From an uncultured Muribaculaceae bacterium (GTDB taxonomy: Bacteria > Bacteroidota > Bacteroidia > Bacteroidales > Muribaculaceae), in NCBI GenBank assembly GCA_910577355.1, contig CAJTMY010000005.1, positions 1 to 64,000 of the forward strand: a stretch of 64,000 nucleotides of DNA. The letters run 5' to 3'. The translations under genes were made by a program, and so were the position numbers. Below are positions 1-8,164 of the stretch, one piece after another; the stretch's first letter is position 1; the number at the start of each line of letters is the position of its first letter. The notes under the pieces are model-generated. The model was not told where the DNA came from and did no database searches. It saw only the letters and a list, made by a program, of their open reading frames with translations.

Positions 1-90
1 CATGCACACCCCTCCCGGCACGGCTTTTGAGTAGCACCTGATCAGCCTCGCCCGGAACGTGACGCGGCAGGCCGCGCCACACCAACCGCA

Positions 91-132
91 CGGCTTCCTG
101 CCCCGAGATTGTCGACTCGGAGCAGGAAGCCG
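91..132. repeat. Long inverted repeat (hairpin)
   Basis: The left arm 91-107 (CGGCTTCCTGCCCCGAG) pairs with the right arm 116-132 at 16 of 17 positions around an 8-base loop. A smaller hairpin, CGCGGC/GCCGCG, lies just upstream at 63-76. No T-run follows on either side, so it does not look like a simple terminator. It could be the end of an RNA from the gene left of the window or a REP-like intergenic element. Confidence 0.7.
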
Positions 133-166
133 TTCGTGCATAAATCCGAGAAATCCGTGTGGGCTT

Positions 167-183
167 GCCACCCGGACGGTGGC
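167..183. repeat. Short perfect inverted repeat
   Basis: GCCACC and GGTGGC (167-172 and 178-183) form a perfect six-base stem around CGGAC. It abuts the repeated 22-base element at 181-202 and belongs to the same family of short hairpins seen between 6704 and 6966. Confidence 0.6.
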
Positions 184-202
184 GTGCGCAGCCCGCCGAT
201 TT
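181..202 (+). repeat. 22-base direct repeat, copy 1
   Basis: The sequence begins GGCGTGCGCAGCCCGCCG and matches 7004-7025 at 21 of 22 bases, in the same orientation. The two copies flank the SusC/SusD/lipoprotein cassette. It is probably one member of a dispersed intergenic repeat family; only two copies were seen in this window. Confidence 0.65.
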
Positions 203-371
203 AGTCAACTCCGAAAGCCTCTCAAAAAATCCGTGTAATCCGTGTGGTGGAAATGACACCTGCCGCCATAATTCCGAATCGCATTTTCCTCCCTTTTTTC
301 CTTTCTTTTTGCCATTTTTGCGCCCTACTGTTATAATCTATTGATTGTGTGAATGAAAACTTGCTATTTTT

Positions 372-385
372 ATGTTTTAAAACAT
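372..385. promoter_or_regulatory. 14-base perfect palindrome upstream of susC, possible operator
   Basis: ATGTTTTAAAACAT is a perfect palindrome about 75 bases upstream of the susC -7 box. Its position and symmetry would suit a dimeric regulator. No regulator gene lies next to the cassette, so any binding protein is unknown. AT-rich palindromes can also arise by chance. Confidence 0.3.
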
Positions 386-457
386 AATCATAAATCACAG
401 AAATGTTAAATCCGAAAAAAAATAATGGAAAGTTGTCTTAAATTGCATAAAAGTGTT

Positions 458-465
458 TATCTTTG
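458..465 (+). promoter_or_regulatory. susC promoter -7 box
   Basis: TATCTTTG matches the Bacteroidetes -7 consensus TAnnTTTG exactly. A TTG at 433-435 lies 22 bases upstream and may serve as the -33 element. Transcription would start near 470, leaving an AT-rich leader of about 65 bases before the susC ATG. Confidence 0.6.
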
Positions 466-534
466 CAAAAATTATCCTTTTTTAAATGGAAAAATTTATA
501 ACTTCTTATATTCTATGTCTAACTAATTCTTAGT

Positions 535-3500
535 ATGAAAAAGCTGTTTCTTTTACTTGTGGCAGTGCTTTCGATAGGATTGTGTGCGTCGGCTCAGATG
601 CGCACCGTATCGGGTACTGTCATCGACGCTACGAACGATGAACCGCTCGTCGGCGTTTCCGTGGCAGCCCCGGGCAGCAATCAAGGTGTCGTTACCGACA
701 TCGATGGCGATTTCTCCATCGTTCTGCCTGCAACCACCACGAAGCTCTCTTTTTCTTATGTAGGTTTCGAGACTCAGGTTCTCGTCATCCCCGCCACCGG
801 CAAGATGACCGTTAAGCTTCGCCCGGGCGAAAATATCCTCGACGAGGTCATTGCCGTTGCCTACGGTACCGCAAAGAAATCGGAATACACCGGTTCGGCT
901 TCGGTCGTGAAAGCCGATCAGCTTGAAGACGCTCTCGTCACCACCGTTACTAATGCCCTCACCGGTCGTGTGGCAGGTGTGCAGACTCTCAGCTCCAACG
1001 GCCAGCCCGGCGAGCAGCCCTCCGTGCTCATCCGCGGTGTCGGCTCAATCAACGCAAGTACCCGGCCTCTCTACGTGGTCGACGGTGTCCCCTACTCGGG
1101 CGACATCTCCTCGATTCCCGCCACCGACATCGAGGCCATGACCGTGCTCAAGGATGCAGCTTCCGCAGCCCTCTACGGTGCCCGTGGCGCAAATGGCGTC
1201 ATCCTCCTCACCACCAAGAAAGGCCGTGAAGGCACAGCCCGCGTATCGTTCGACGCACGCTGGGGTGCCAACCACCGCGCTCTTCCCAACTACGACGTCA
1301 TCACCGACCCGCGCCAGTACATCGAGCAGGTCTACAAGGCCCACTATATGACAGCCAAGGTGACGCCCACTCTCGGCGATCCCCGCACATATGCCCTCAA
1401 GCAGCTCTGGCCCTCCATCGGCTACCAGACATGGACAGCTCCCGCAGGCCAGTACATCATCGGTGCCGACGGCCGCTTCAACCCCAACGCCACCCCCGGC
1501 TATCTCTACCCCGACGGTTACCTCGCCATGGGCGATGACTGGACTCAGCAGCTTTGCAACGGCCTCCGTCAGGAATACAACGTATCCGTTTCGGGCGGCA
1601 ACGACAAGTTCAGCTTCTACCTCGGTGCTTCCTACCTCGGCGACGACGGTATCATCGAGAACTCGGGCTTCAACCGCTTCAGCACACGTGCCGCAGTCGA
1701 CTATCAGGCAAAGCCCTGGCTCAAACTCGGCTCCAACATCATGTACACATATACCGACATGAAGGCTCCCGGCAATCAGGTTGATGCAGGCCATTCCGGC
1801 AACGCGTTTCAGGTTGCCAACGGTATGGCTCCGGTATACCCCATGTATGTCCGCGATGTCAACGGCCAGATCCAGTGGAACGACCGCTACAACCTCCCCA
1901 TATTCGACTATGGCGACGGCACATATGGCGGCAAACGCAACTATATGTCCATGTCCAACCCCCTCTGCGATCTCTACTATAATATCGACGCGGCTCTCAT
2001 GGACGTCCTCGACGCCAAGTGGTATGCCCTCGTCACTCCTGTCGAAGGCCTCACCATCAACGGCAATGTAGGCTATTTCGTGGACAATACCCGTTCGCAC
2101 AATCTCCATAACGGCCTCTACGGTCAGGGAGTTGTCAACGGCGGCCAGGCCTCGCAGGGTCAGAGCCGTATCCGCACCATCAACGTGCAGGGTCTTGCCG
2201 AGTATCAGCGCACATTCGCCGAGCACCACAACGCATCTATCATGATCGGTTACGAATCATTCTCCCGTTGGGACGAATCGGTTTCGGCCATCGGCTCCAA
2301 CCTCTACAACCCCGGTTCGTGGGCTGTTTCCAACACCATCGACCAGAAATCCGGCAGCGGCGCAGGCGGCGGTTATGCCACACGCGGCTTCTTCGGACGT
2401 CTCAAATACAACTACGCCGACCGCTACTTCTTCATGGGCTCGTTCCGTCGCGACGGTTCTTCTCGCTTCCATCCCGACCACCGTTGGGGTAACTTCTGGT
2501 CAGCTTCGGCTGCCTGGGAGATCGCCAAGGAGAAATTCATGGAGGAATTCACCAACGTCGACATGCTCAAGTTCAAGTTCTCTTTCGGTCAGAACGGTAA
2601 CGACAACATCGGCAACTACTATGCATATCTGGATCAGTACACCATGACCGGTGCCGACGGCGTGTTCTCCGACTCGCAGCTCGTATACAAGGGCAATCCC
2701 GAAATCACATGGGAGACCTCCAACAACCTCAACGTAGGTTTCGACTTCTCGTTCTTCAAGGGTATGCTCTCCGGTACCGCCGAGTACTATCAGCGTCAGG
2801 TTACCGACATGCTCTTCAATGTTCCCACCGACCCCTCGCTCGGCTACACCTCGCAGCCCAAGAACGTAGGCTCCATGCGCAACAACGGCTTTGAACTCGA
2901 GCTCAACTACCGTCCCGTCAACACCCGCGACATCACATGGGATATCTACGCCAACATCACCATCCCCCAGAACAAGGTGCTCAAGCTCGCTCCCGAGCTC
3001 CTCGACGGCAACGGCGACTGGATCAGCGGCAGCCGTATCCTGCGCGAAGGCGAGTCTATGTACAACATGTACCTCGTCAAGAGCGCCGGCGTTGACTCCA
3101 AGACCGGTGAAGCTCTCTACTGGTATCGTGAGAAACTCCTTGATGCCGACGGCAATGTTGTCGTCAAGAACGGTATGACACAGTATGCCGACGAGGAGAA
3201 GACCACGGCCGACTGGTCGCTCGCACGCGAGTCCAACCGCGTTTCCACAGGCAACATCATGCCCAAGGGATACGGCGGCTTCGGTACAAGTCTGCAGGCC
3301 TACGGATTTGACCTCGCCGTCAACTTCTCCTATCAGTTCGGCGGTCGCCAGTACGACAACTCATACGTCGACTACATGAGCTCGATGAACAGTAAGAATA
3401 TCGGCCAGAACCTCCACAAGGACGCACTCAACGCCTGGACTCAGGAAGGCGACATAACCGATGTGCCACGCCTCAACACCGAAGACCAGTATATCAACGC

Positions 3501-3750
3501 CCTCTCCGACCGTTTCGTGATCTCGAGCAACTATATAGCTCTCAACAATCTCACTGTGGGTTACACACTGCCCGAGAAATTCACAAGCAAGTTCTATCTG
3601 CACAACGTACGCGTATACTTCTCCGGCGAGAACATCGCCCTGTGGAGCAAGCGCAAGGGCTTCGACCCCCGCCAGAGCTTCCTCGCCTCGAGCAACGATA
3701 CATACTCGCCCATCCGTTGTCTCTCTGGCGGTATACGTCTTAACTTCTGA
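535..3750 (+). CDS. SusC/RagA-family TonB-dependent outer-membrane transporter
   Basis: This is an outer-membrane barrel that, with its SusD partner, imports a glycan or peptide using TonB energy. The 1071-residue product starts with a signal peptide (MKKLFLLLVAVLSIGLCASAQ). A carboxypeptidase-D-like regulatory domain follows (about 24-105, with VSGTVIDATNDEPLVGVSV and DIDGDFSI), then a TonB plug (about 115-235, with LYVVDGVP and LYGARGANGVIL), and then the barrel, ending in an aromatic-rich C-terminus (GIRLNF). Length and order are typical of the SusC family. The codon choice is strongly C-ending, as in highly expressed genes. It is the first gene of a three-gene cassette. No glycoside hydrolase, sulfatase, protease or sigma/anti-sigma gene is next to it, so the substrate cannot be inferred. 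Confidence 0.96.
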   Translation: MKKLFLLLVAVLSIGLCASAQMRTVSGTVIDATNDEPLVGVSVAAPGSNQGVVTDIDGDFSIVLPATTTKLSFSYVGFETQVLVIPATGKMTVKLRPGENILDEVIAVAYGTAKKSEYTGSASVVKADQLEDALVTTVTNALTGRVAGVQTLSSNGQPGEQPSVLIRGVGSINASTRPLYVVDGVPYSGDISSIPATDIEAMTVLKDAASAALYGARGANGVILLTTKKGREGTARVSFDARWGANHRALPNYDVITDPRQYIEQVYKAHYMTAKVTPTLGDPRTYALKQLWPSIGYQTWTAPAGQYIIGADGRFNPNATPGYLYPDGYLAMGDDWTQQLCNGLRQEYNVSVSGGNDKFSFYLGASYLGDDGIIENSGFNRFSTRAAVDYQAKPWLKLGSNIMYTYTDMKAPGNQVDAGHSGNAFQVANGMAPVYPMYVRDVNGQIQWNDRYNLPIFDYGDGTYGGKRNYMSMSNPLCDLYYNIDAALMDVLDAKWYALVTPVEGLTINGNVGYFVDNTRSHNLHNGLYGQGVVNGGQASQGQSRIRTINVQGLAEYQRTFAEHHNASIMIGYESFSRWDESVSAIGSNLYNPGSWAVSNTIDQKSGSGAGGGYATRGFFGRLKYNYADRYFFMGSFRRDGSSRFHPDHRWGNFWSASAAWEIAKEKFMEEFTNVDMLKFKFSFGQNGNDNIGNYYAYLDQYTMTGADGVFSDSQLVYKGNPEITWETSNNLNVGFDFSFFKGMLSGTAEYYQRQVTDMLFNVPTDPSLGYTSQPKNVGSMRNNGFELELNYRPVNTRDITWDIYANITIPQNKVLKLAPELLDGNGDWISGSRILREGESMYNMYLVKSAGVDSKTGEALYWYREKLLDADGNVVVKNGMTQYADEEKTTADWSLARESNRVSTGNIMPKGYGGFGTSLQAYGFDLAVNFSYQFGGRQYDNSYVDYMSSMNSKNIGQNLHKDALNAWTQEGDITDVPRLNTEDQYINALSDRFVISSNYIALNNLTVGYTLPEKFTSKFYLHNVRVYFSGENIALWSKRKGFDPRQSFLASSNDTYSPIRCLSGGIRLNF

Positions 3751-3790
3751 TATGCTCACGCTTCAGTATTAAAACATTAAATTTCAAGAA

Positions 3791-5467
3791 ATGAAATCGT
3801 TCAACAAAATATTCACCCTTCTGCTCTCCGGTGCCATGCTTGCAGGTTGCAACGACCTCGACATCGAGCCAATGGGAAGCACCATTACTGAAGATCAGAA
3901 GCAGGATGTTATCAATATAGATCCGGGAAAGGCTCTTGCTTCTGTTACGGGCATCTCGTCGCAGATGGGCGCTTTTGGCAGCATATCCGGCGGTGCCGGT
4001 TCAGATGACCAGTCCGATATAGGTATCCCCGGCCTTTTCCTCCAGATGGATCTCCGCGGACAGGACATGTTCTCGGTAAATATGGGTTACAACTGGTTCA
4101 TCAACTCCCAGCAGATGTCCGACGGTACTCCTACCGGCAACGCGATTGTGATATGGCTGTACTGCTACAATATCATCCGCTCGGCCAATGAGGTTATCGC
4201 CACAAACATGCCGCACATCGATCTCGACAATCCCGACGATAATACCGAACAGCTCAAGCTCTACGTGGCTCAGGCTGCTGCATTCCGCGCATTCGCCTAC
4301 ACCTACCTCGCACAGAGCTTCCAGTTCACCTACGACGGCCACCAGAACGATCCCTGCGTGCCTATCGTTACCGAGGAAAATATGAAGGAGGCTGTCAACG
4401 GTGTGGCACGTTCCACCGTGCAGCAGGTCTACGACCAGATTATCAAAGACCTCAACCTCGCAATCTCCTACATGGACGGCAATCCCGTTACTCCGGCCGA
4501 TGTCCTTGACAGCAAGCCCAAGCGCTTCGTCTCGCTCGGTGCAGCCTACGGCCTCCGCGCCCGTGCCAACCTCCTTATGTGCAAATGGGCCGATGCCGCC
4601 TCCGACGCTCAGGCCGCTCTCGACCTCTCGGGTGCAAAGCCCCTCTCTCTCGAGGAGGCTTCACTGCCCGGTTTCAACGACATCTCCGCTCACAACTGGA
4701 TCTGGGGTATCGCTATCGCCGAGACCGACCGCGTGGTCACCACCGGTATCTGCAACTTCCCCTCGCACATGGGTTCTTTCTGCTACGGCTATGCCTCGGG
4801 GGTCGGCGCCTGGAAGTGGATAAACAAGACGCTCTTCGCTAAGATCCCCTCGCGTGACATCCGCAAAGGCTGGTGGACCAACGAGGACGGCGTTTCTGCC
4901 AATCTCCCCGACCAGTACAATGCATTCATCGAGAAGAGCGAGAAGAATCCGATCCGTCGCGCTTATATACAGGTGAAGTTCGCTCCATATCAGGGCAAAC
5001 TCAATACTCAGCTCAACGCAAGCGATATACCTCTGATGCGTGCCGAGGAGATGTATCTTATCAAGGCCGAGGCTCTCGGTATGCAGAATCTTGCCGACGG
5101 TATTGCGGCTCTCTCCGATTTTGTCAAGACATACCGTTATCAGCGTTACAACTTCAAGGCTACCGATCTTCAGGCTTTCCGCGACGAAGTATGGTTCCAG
5201 CGTCGTATCGAGCTTTGGGGCGAAGGATTCTCATACTACGATATGCTCCGCTTCAAGAAAGAGCTCAACCGCGTAGGCGGTGGATGGCCGATGGCCAATG
5301 TATATAAGGTCGCTGCCGACGATCCTGTGCTCATCTATCCTATCCCGCAGTCGGTCATCACTACCAATCCTCTCATCACAAGCGGCGAGAATGTCCTCGG
5401 CGGCGGTATGCCTGCACCTGTTGAGGATCCCGATGCATGGCAGACTACGGATGATGAGAACGACTAA
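3791..5467 (+). CDS. SusD/RagB-family nutrient-binding outer-membrane lipoprotein
   Basis: This is the surface lid and substrate-binding partner of the SusC protein, starting 40 bases after its stop. The 558-residue product has a lipoprotein signal with lipobox LAGC near residue 20 (MKSFNKIFTLLLSGAMLAGC). TPR-like helices typical of RagB/SusD are visible: CYNIIRSANEVIA, QAAAFRAFAYTYLAQSFQ, and the conserved C-terminal RAEEMYLIKAEALG and RRIELWGEGFSYYDMLRFK. The length is normal for the family. It shares the strong codon bias of susC, which supports co-expression. Confidence 0.95.
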   Translation: MKSFNKIFTLLLSGAMLAGCNDLDIEPMGSTITEDQKQDVINIDPGKALASVTGISSQMGAFGSISGGAGSDDQSDIGIPGLFLQMDLRGQDMFSVNMGYNWFINSQQMSDGTPTGNAIVIWLYCYNIIRSANEVIATNMPHIDLDNPDDNTEQLKLYVAQAAAFRAFAYTYLAQSFQFTYDGHQNDPCVPIVTEENMKEAVNGVARSTVQQVYDQIIKDLNLAISYMDGNPVTPADVLDSKPKRFVSLGAAYGLRARANLLMCKWADAASDAQAALDLSGAKPLSLEEASLPGFNDISAHNWIWGIAIAETDRVVTTGICNFPSHMGSFCYGYASGVGAWKWINKTLFAKIPSRDIRKGWWTNEDGVSANLPDQYNAFIEKSEKNPIRRAYIQVKFAPYQGKLNTQLNASDIPLMRAEEMYLIKAEALGMQNLADGIAALSDFVKTYRYQRYNFKATDLQAFRDEVWFQRRIELWGEGFSYYDMLRFKKELNRVGGGWPMANVYKVAADDPVLIYPIPQSVITTNPLITSGENVLGGGMPAPVEDPDAWQTTDDEND

Positions 5468-5507
5468 CAATATGCCTGTTGTCTATAACGATTAAACTGC
5501 AATTAAC

Positions 5508-6596
5508 ATGAAATTATTCAAATATTCAATAATGGCTGTAGTCGCCACAATGGGCATCGCATTCTCAGCTTGCTCCGACGATGACGATTACGTACCCGGC
5601 CCGCAGTCGCCCGGCGTGTATTTCGCCACAACAAATGCGTCCACCCTCCGCATACCCACCGATGCCACTTCGGTTACATTCAATGTAGGTCGTGAGGGTA
5701 CGCTCGACGAGGCCGACTATCCCGTTACTGTAACTACAAACCTCCCCGACGGTCTCTTCACATTCCCCTCGGCAGTTCATTTCGCACAGGGCGAGGCCAC
5801 CGCATCATATGTGGCCACTTGCGCCCTCCCAGAGGACTCGGAAGACCGCAAGTATACTCTCAGCCTTGCTTTCGCCCCCGAGATCCCCGTATGCCAGTAT
5901 GGCAACCGTTCGATCAATGTCGCTGTGACTCTACTCCGCAAGATGGAGAAATTCGAGCACTACGGTACTGCCCTCGTGATCGATGCGTGGATCACTGCTG
6001 CCTGGAACTTCAATGATGGAGCCGGTAATACAGTTACTTATGAAGACTGCGGATGGGAAGTAAATCTCGAGCACAGTGTTGAGAACCCCGGTGTATATCA
6101 GCTCATTGACCCGTGGGGTAGCGATGACGCTGTGATCAATTATCTCGGACTCAACCTCAATTACGGTAAGGGTGAACCTCAGAACATCCGCATCGACGCC
6201 CGTGATCCCGAATATGTGATAATCGAGCCTCAGTATACTGGTGTTATAGTAAACAACAACGCTACTGAAAACAAGAACCAGCCTGTATATATAGGTAATG
6301 CAGCCGGTATCCTCTCGAAAGACAGGGTGCTTGAACTCGGCTTCCAATCCACTTTGGAGGATGGTAGCACCATTGAGGTGATGCCCGCTCTATTCGGTTG
6401 GGATGATAATCCTGATACAGACAATGGTGGCCAGTTCGGTTACTCATGGAATGGCGATCCCGTCGGTGTCTTTGTATTCTACGAAGGCCAGACCCTCGAG
6501 ACTCAGGCTCTCAAGTCGTACAAGCGCCGTCTCAACAATATCACCGCCTACAAGGTGGCCGATATGAAGGCGCAGCTCGGATTCCGAAACCTTTAA
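5508..6596 (+). CDS. Surface lipoprotein of the SusC/D cassette, function unknown
   Basis: The 362-residue product has a lipoprotein signal ending AFSACSDDDDY. The acidic stretch after the cysteine resembles the surface-export signal of Bacteroidetes lipoproteins. Residues about 25-140 look like a beta-sandwich (VYFATTNASTLRIPTDATSVTFNV), as in the N-terminal domains of SusE/SusF-like accessory proteins. The remainder (about 145-362) is not recognised. It lies 40 bases after susD and is followed by a terminator, so it is the third and last gene of the operon. It is probably an accessory binding protein for the SusC/D substrate; this rests on position and architecture only. Confidence 0.75.
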   Translation: MKLFKYSIMAVVATMGIAFSACSDDDDYVPGPQSPGVYFATTNASTLRIPTDATSVTFNVGREGTLDEADYPVTVTTNLPDGLFTFPSAVHFAQGEATASYVATCALPEDSEDRKYTLSLAFAPEIPVCQYGNRSINVAVTLLRKMEKFEHYGTALVIDAWITAAWNFNDGAGNTVTYEDCGWEVNLEHSVENPGVYQLIDPWGSDDAVINYLGLNLNYGKGEPQNIRIDARDPEYVIIEPQYTGVIVNNNATENKNQPVYIGNAAGILSKDRVLELGFQSTLEDGSTIEVMPALFGWDDNPDTDNGGQFGYSWNGDPVGVFVFYEGQTLETQALKSYKRRLNNITAYKVADMKAQLGFRNL

Positions 6597-6614
6597 TCTT
6601 AATTCTTCATATTG

Positions 6615-6648
6615 AAGAGGCATGTCCCCCGCGGGGCGTGCCTCTTTT
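6615..6648 (+). terminator. Rho-independent terminator of the SusC/D operon
   Basis: AAGAGGCATG (6615-6624) pairs with CGTGCCTCTT (6637-6646) at nine of ten positions, with an inner CCCC/GGGG extension, followed by TTTT. It lies 19 bases after the lipoprotein stop codon. Confidence 0.8.
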
Positions 6649-6790
6649 GCTGTACAGGCCACCAATTTCATATTATGGACACACGGCTCCATCCGCCGGA
6701 AGAGGCACCGTAGGTGCCGGGCGAATAGTAGGCAGGGGCAAGCGCTCCGTAGGTGCGCGCAGCCCCTGTATATCAGATGATAAAAGGATA

Positions 6791-6840
6791 GAGCTGCGTA
6801 GCTGCGACCCATCGGCAGGCGAGTCGCGGCTACGCAGCTC
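6791..6840. repeat. Long inverted repeat with 18-base arms
   Basis: GAGCTGCGTAGCTGCGAC (6791-6808) and its partner (6823-6840) match at 17 of 18 positions around a 14-base loop. No T-run follows. It resembles a REP/BIME-type element. Confidence 0.75.
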
Positions 6841-7003
6841 AACCCTTGATACCGCATCGATTACCACAGCTGCGCACACCTGCGGCGCGCTTGCAGTGGC
6901 CTGTTATTGGCAGGCGCCTACGGCGCCATCCCTGCTTTTGTCCCTGTGGTCGCGGCTTGTCGCGACATCCCCGCCGCCTCAAATTAGCCCTATAGGCACA
7001 ATA

Positions 7004-7025
7004 GGCGTGCGTAGCCCGCCGATTT
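7004..7025 (+). repeat. 22-base direct repeat, copy 2
   Basis: Begins GGCGTGCGTAGCCCGCCG and differs from the copy at 181-202 by one base. Same orientation, 6.8 kb apart, on the far side of the SusC/D cassette. Confidence 0.65.
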
Positions 7026-7110
7026 GAACCGCATATGCCTGATATGCCGTTCTATCAACGCGTACCTTTCTTTTATTGCGATTCTTTATGCCGTTATCAT
7101 CATTTTTTTG

Positions 7111-7118
7111 TAATTTTG
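7111..7118 (+). promoter_or_regulatory. asd promoter -7 box
   Basis: TAATTTTG is an exact TAnnTTTG match 31 bases upstream of the asd ATG. No clear TTTG is seen at the expected -33 distance. Confidence 0.5.
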
Positions 7119-7149
7119 CACAAATTTTTATCAGAATACCATTCATAAG

Positions 7150-8151
7150 ATGAACATCGCTATTGTCGGGGCCGGCGGAGCTGTCGGCCGTGAAATTCTA
7201 AATGTACTCGAGGGGGGTGCCCTCCCCGTCGACAATCTGCGACTCTTCGGCTCGGCACGTTCGGCGGGTTCCACTCTGCCTTTCCGCGGCCGTGACATCG
7301 AGATCGAGGAGCTTACCGGCCGGTCGTCGTTTGCCGGTGTGGACTATGCGCTTGTTTCGGCCGGCGCATCCGTGTCGCGCGACTTCGCAGGGGTGATCAC
7401 CGCCCATGGCACCGTCATGATCGACAACTCAAGCGCATTCCGCATGGACGCCGACGTGCCCCTCGTCGTGCCCGAGATCAACGGCGCCGACGCCCTTGCC
7501 GCTCCCCGCCGCATCATCGCCAATCCAAACTGCACCACCATACAGATGGTAGTGGCGCTCAACCCCCTGCACCGTATATCTCCCGTGCGCCGTGTGCACG
7601 TGAGCACATATCAGGCCGCAAGCGGTGCCGGCTCGCGCGCCATGGACGAGCTCGTGCGGCAATACACTGATATCGCCGCCGGCAACGCTCCCGTGGTGGA
7701 GCGCTTCGCCCATCAGCTCGCCTACAACGTCATTCCCCACATCGACGTGTTCACCGACAACGGATACACCCGCGAGGAGATGAAGATGTATCACGAGACA
7801 AAGAAAATAATGCATGCCCCCGCGATAGAGGTGAGCGCCACATGTGTGCGCGTGCCCGTGATGCGCGCCCACAGCGAGGCCATATGGGTGGAGACCGAGC
7901 GTCCGATCAGCGTGGACGAGGCCCGCAAGGCTTTCGCCGAAGCTCCCGGCGTGGTGCTCGTAGACAATCCCGGGGCACTCGAATACCCCATGCCGCTCGG
8001 AGCCGCCGGCACCGACCCCGTGTTTGTGGGGCGCGTGCGCCGCGACCTCGCCGGCCCGGGCCTGAGTTTCTGGACGGTGAGCGACCAGCTCCGCAAGGGT
8101 GCCGCCCTCAACGCCGTGCAGATCGTGCAATATATCGCCTACAGGTCATAA
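7150..8151 (+). CDS. asd: Aspartate-semialdehyde dehydrogenase
   Basis: Makes L-aspartate 4-semialdehyde from aspartyl phosphate with NADPH, the branch point to lysine/diaminopimelate, methionine and threonine, in the cytosol. The 333-residue product has the N-terminal nucleotide-binding [11 protein letters not shown], the catalytic cysteine in [10 protein letters not shown] (about residue 125), and family motifs [15 protein letters not shown] and [13 protein letters not shown]. Length is standard. The start is the first ATG after an exact promoter box. The antiporter gene starts 13 bases after the stop and may be co-transcribed. Confidence 0.95.
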   Translation: MNIAIVGAGGAVGREILNVLEGGALPVDNLRLFGSARSAGSTLPFRGRDIEIEELTGRSSFAGVDYALVSAGASVSRDFAGVITAHGTVMIDNSSAFRMDADVPLVVPEINGADALAAPRRIIANPNCTTIQMVVALNPLHRISPVRRVHVSTYQAASGAGSRAMDELVRQYTDIAAGNAPVVERFAHQLAYNVIPHIDVFTDNGYTREEMKMYHETKKIMHAPAIEVSATCVRVPVMRAHSEAIWVETERPISVDEARKAFAEAPGVVLVDNPGALEYPMPLGAAGTDPVFVGRVRRDLAGPGLSFWTVSDQLRKGAALNAVQIVQYIAYRS

Positions 8152-8164
8152 ACCCGCCGCAGTA

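Larger units (their letters stand above)
1..534. other. Gene-free region upstream of susC, rich in palindromes
   Basis: No convincing gene is seen here. The first 200 bases are GC-rich and contain several perfect or near-perfect short inverted repeats (63-76, 91-132, 167-183) plus one copy of a 22-base repeat found again at 7004-7025. The phrase ATCCGTGT occurs three times between 153 and 262. From about 300 onward the DNA turns AT-rich and holds the susC promoter and leader. The short open frame at 159-344 has no family-like features and runs through the repeats, so it is not called a gene. Confidence 0.7.
6649..7110. other. Gene-free, palindrome-rich intergenic region
   Basis: About 460 bases without a credible gene. 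It carries a mosaic of short inverted repeats: 6704-6718 (GGCACC/GGTGCC), 6791-6840 (18-base arms), 6913-6927 (GGCGCC/GGCGCC) and 6949-6966 (GTCGCG/CGCGAC). Several share a CGTAGG or CCTACG core. The second copy of the 22-base repeat is at 7004-7025. A 193-codon frame at 6446-7027 overlaps the end of the lipoprotein gene and runs through the palindromes; its repetitive, low-quality sequence argues against it being real. Confidence 0.7.

Noticed and set aside
1045..2229. 394-codon open frame antisense to susC
   Set aside because: It lies fully inside susC and exists because the C-ending codon bias removes stops from the opposite strand. Its composition (Val/Glu/Ala/Asp-rich, no motif) is that of a shadow frame.
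6446..7027. 193-codon frame after the SusC/D operon
   Set aside because: It overlaps the lipoprotein gene and the operon terminator and runs through palindromic repeats; no protein-like pattern.
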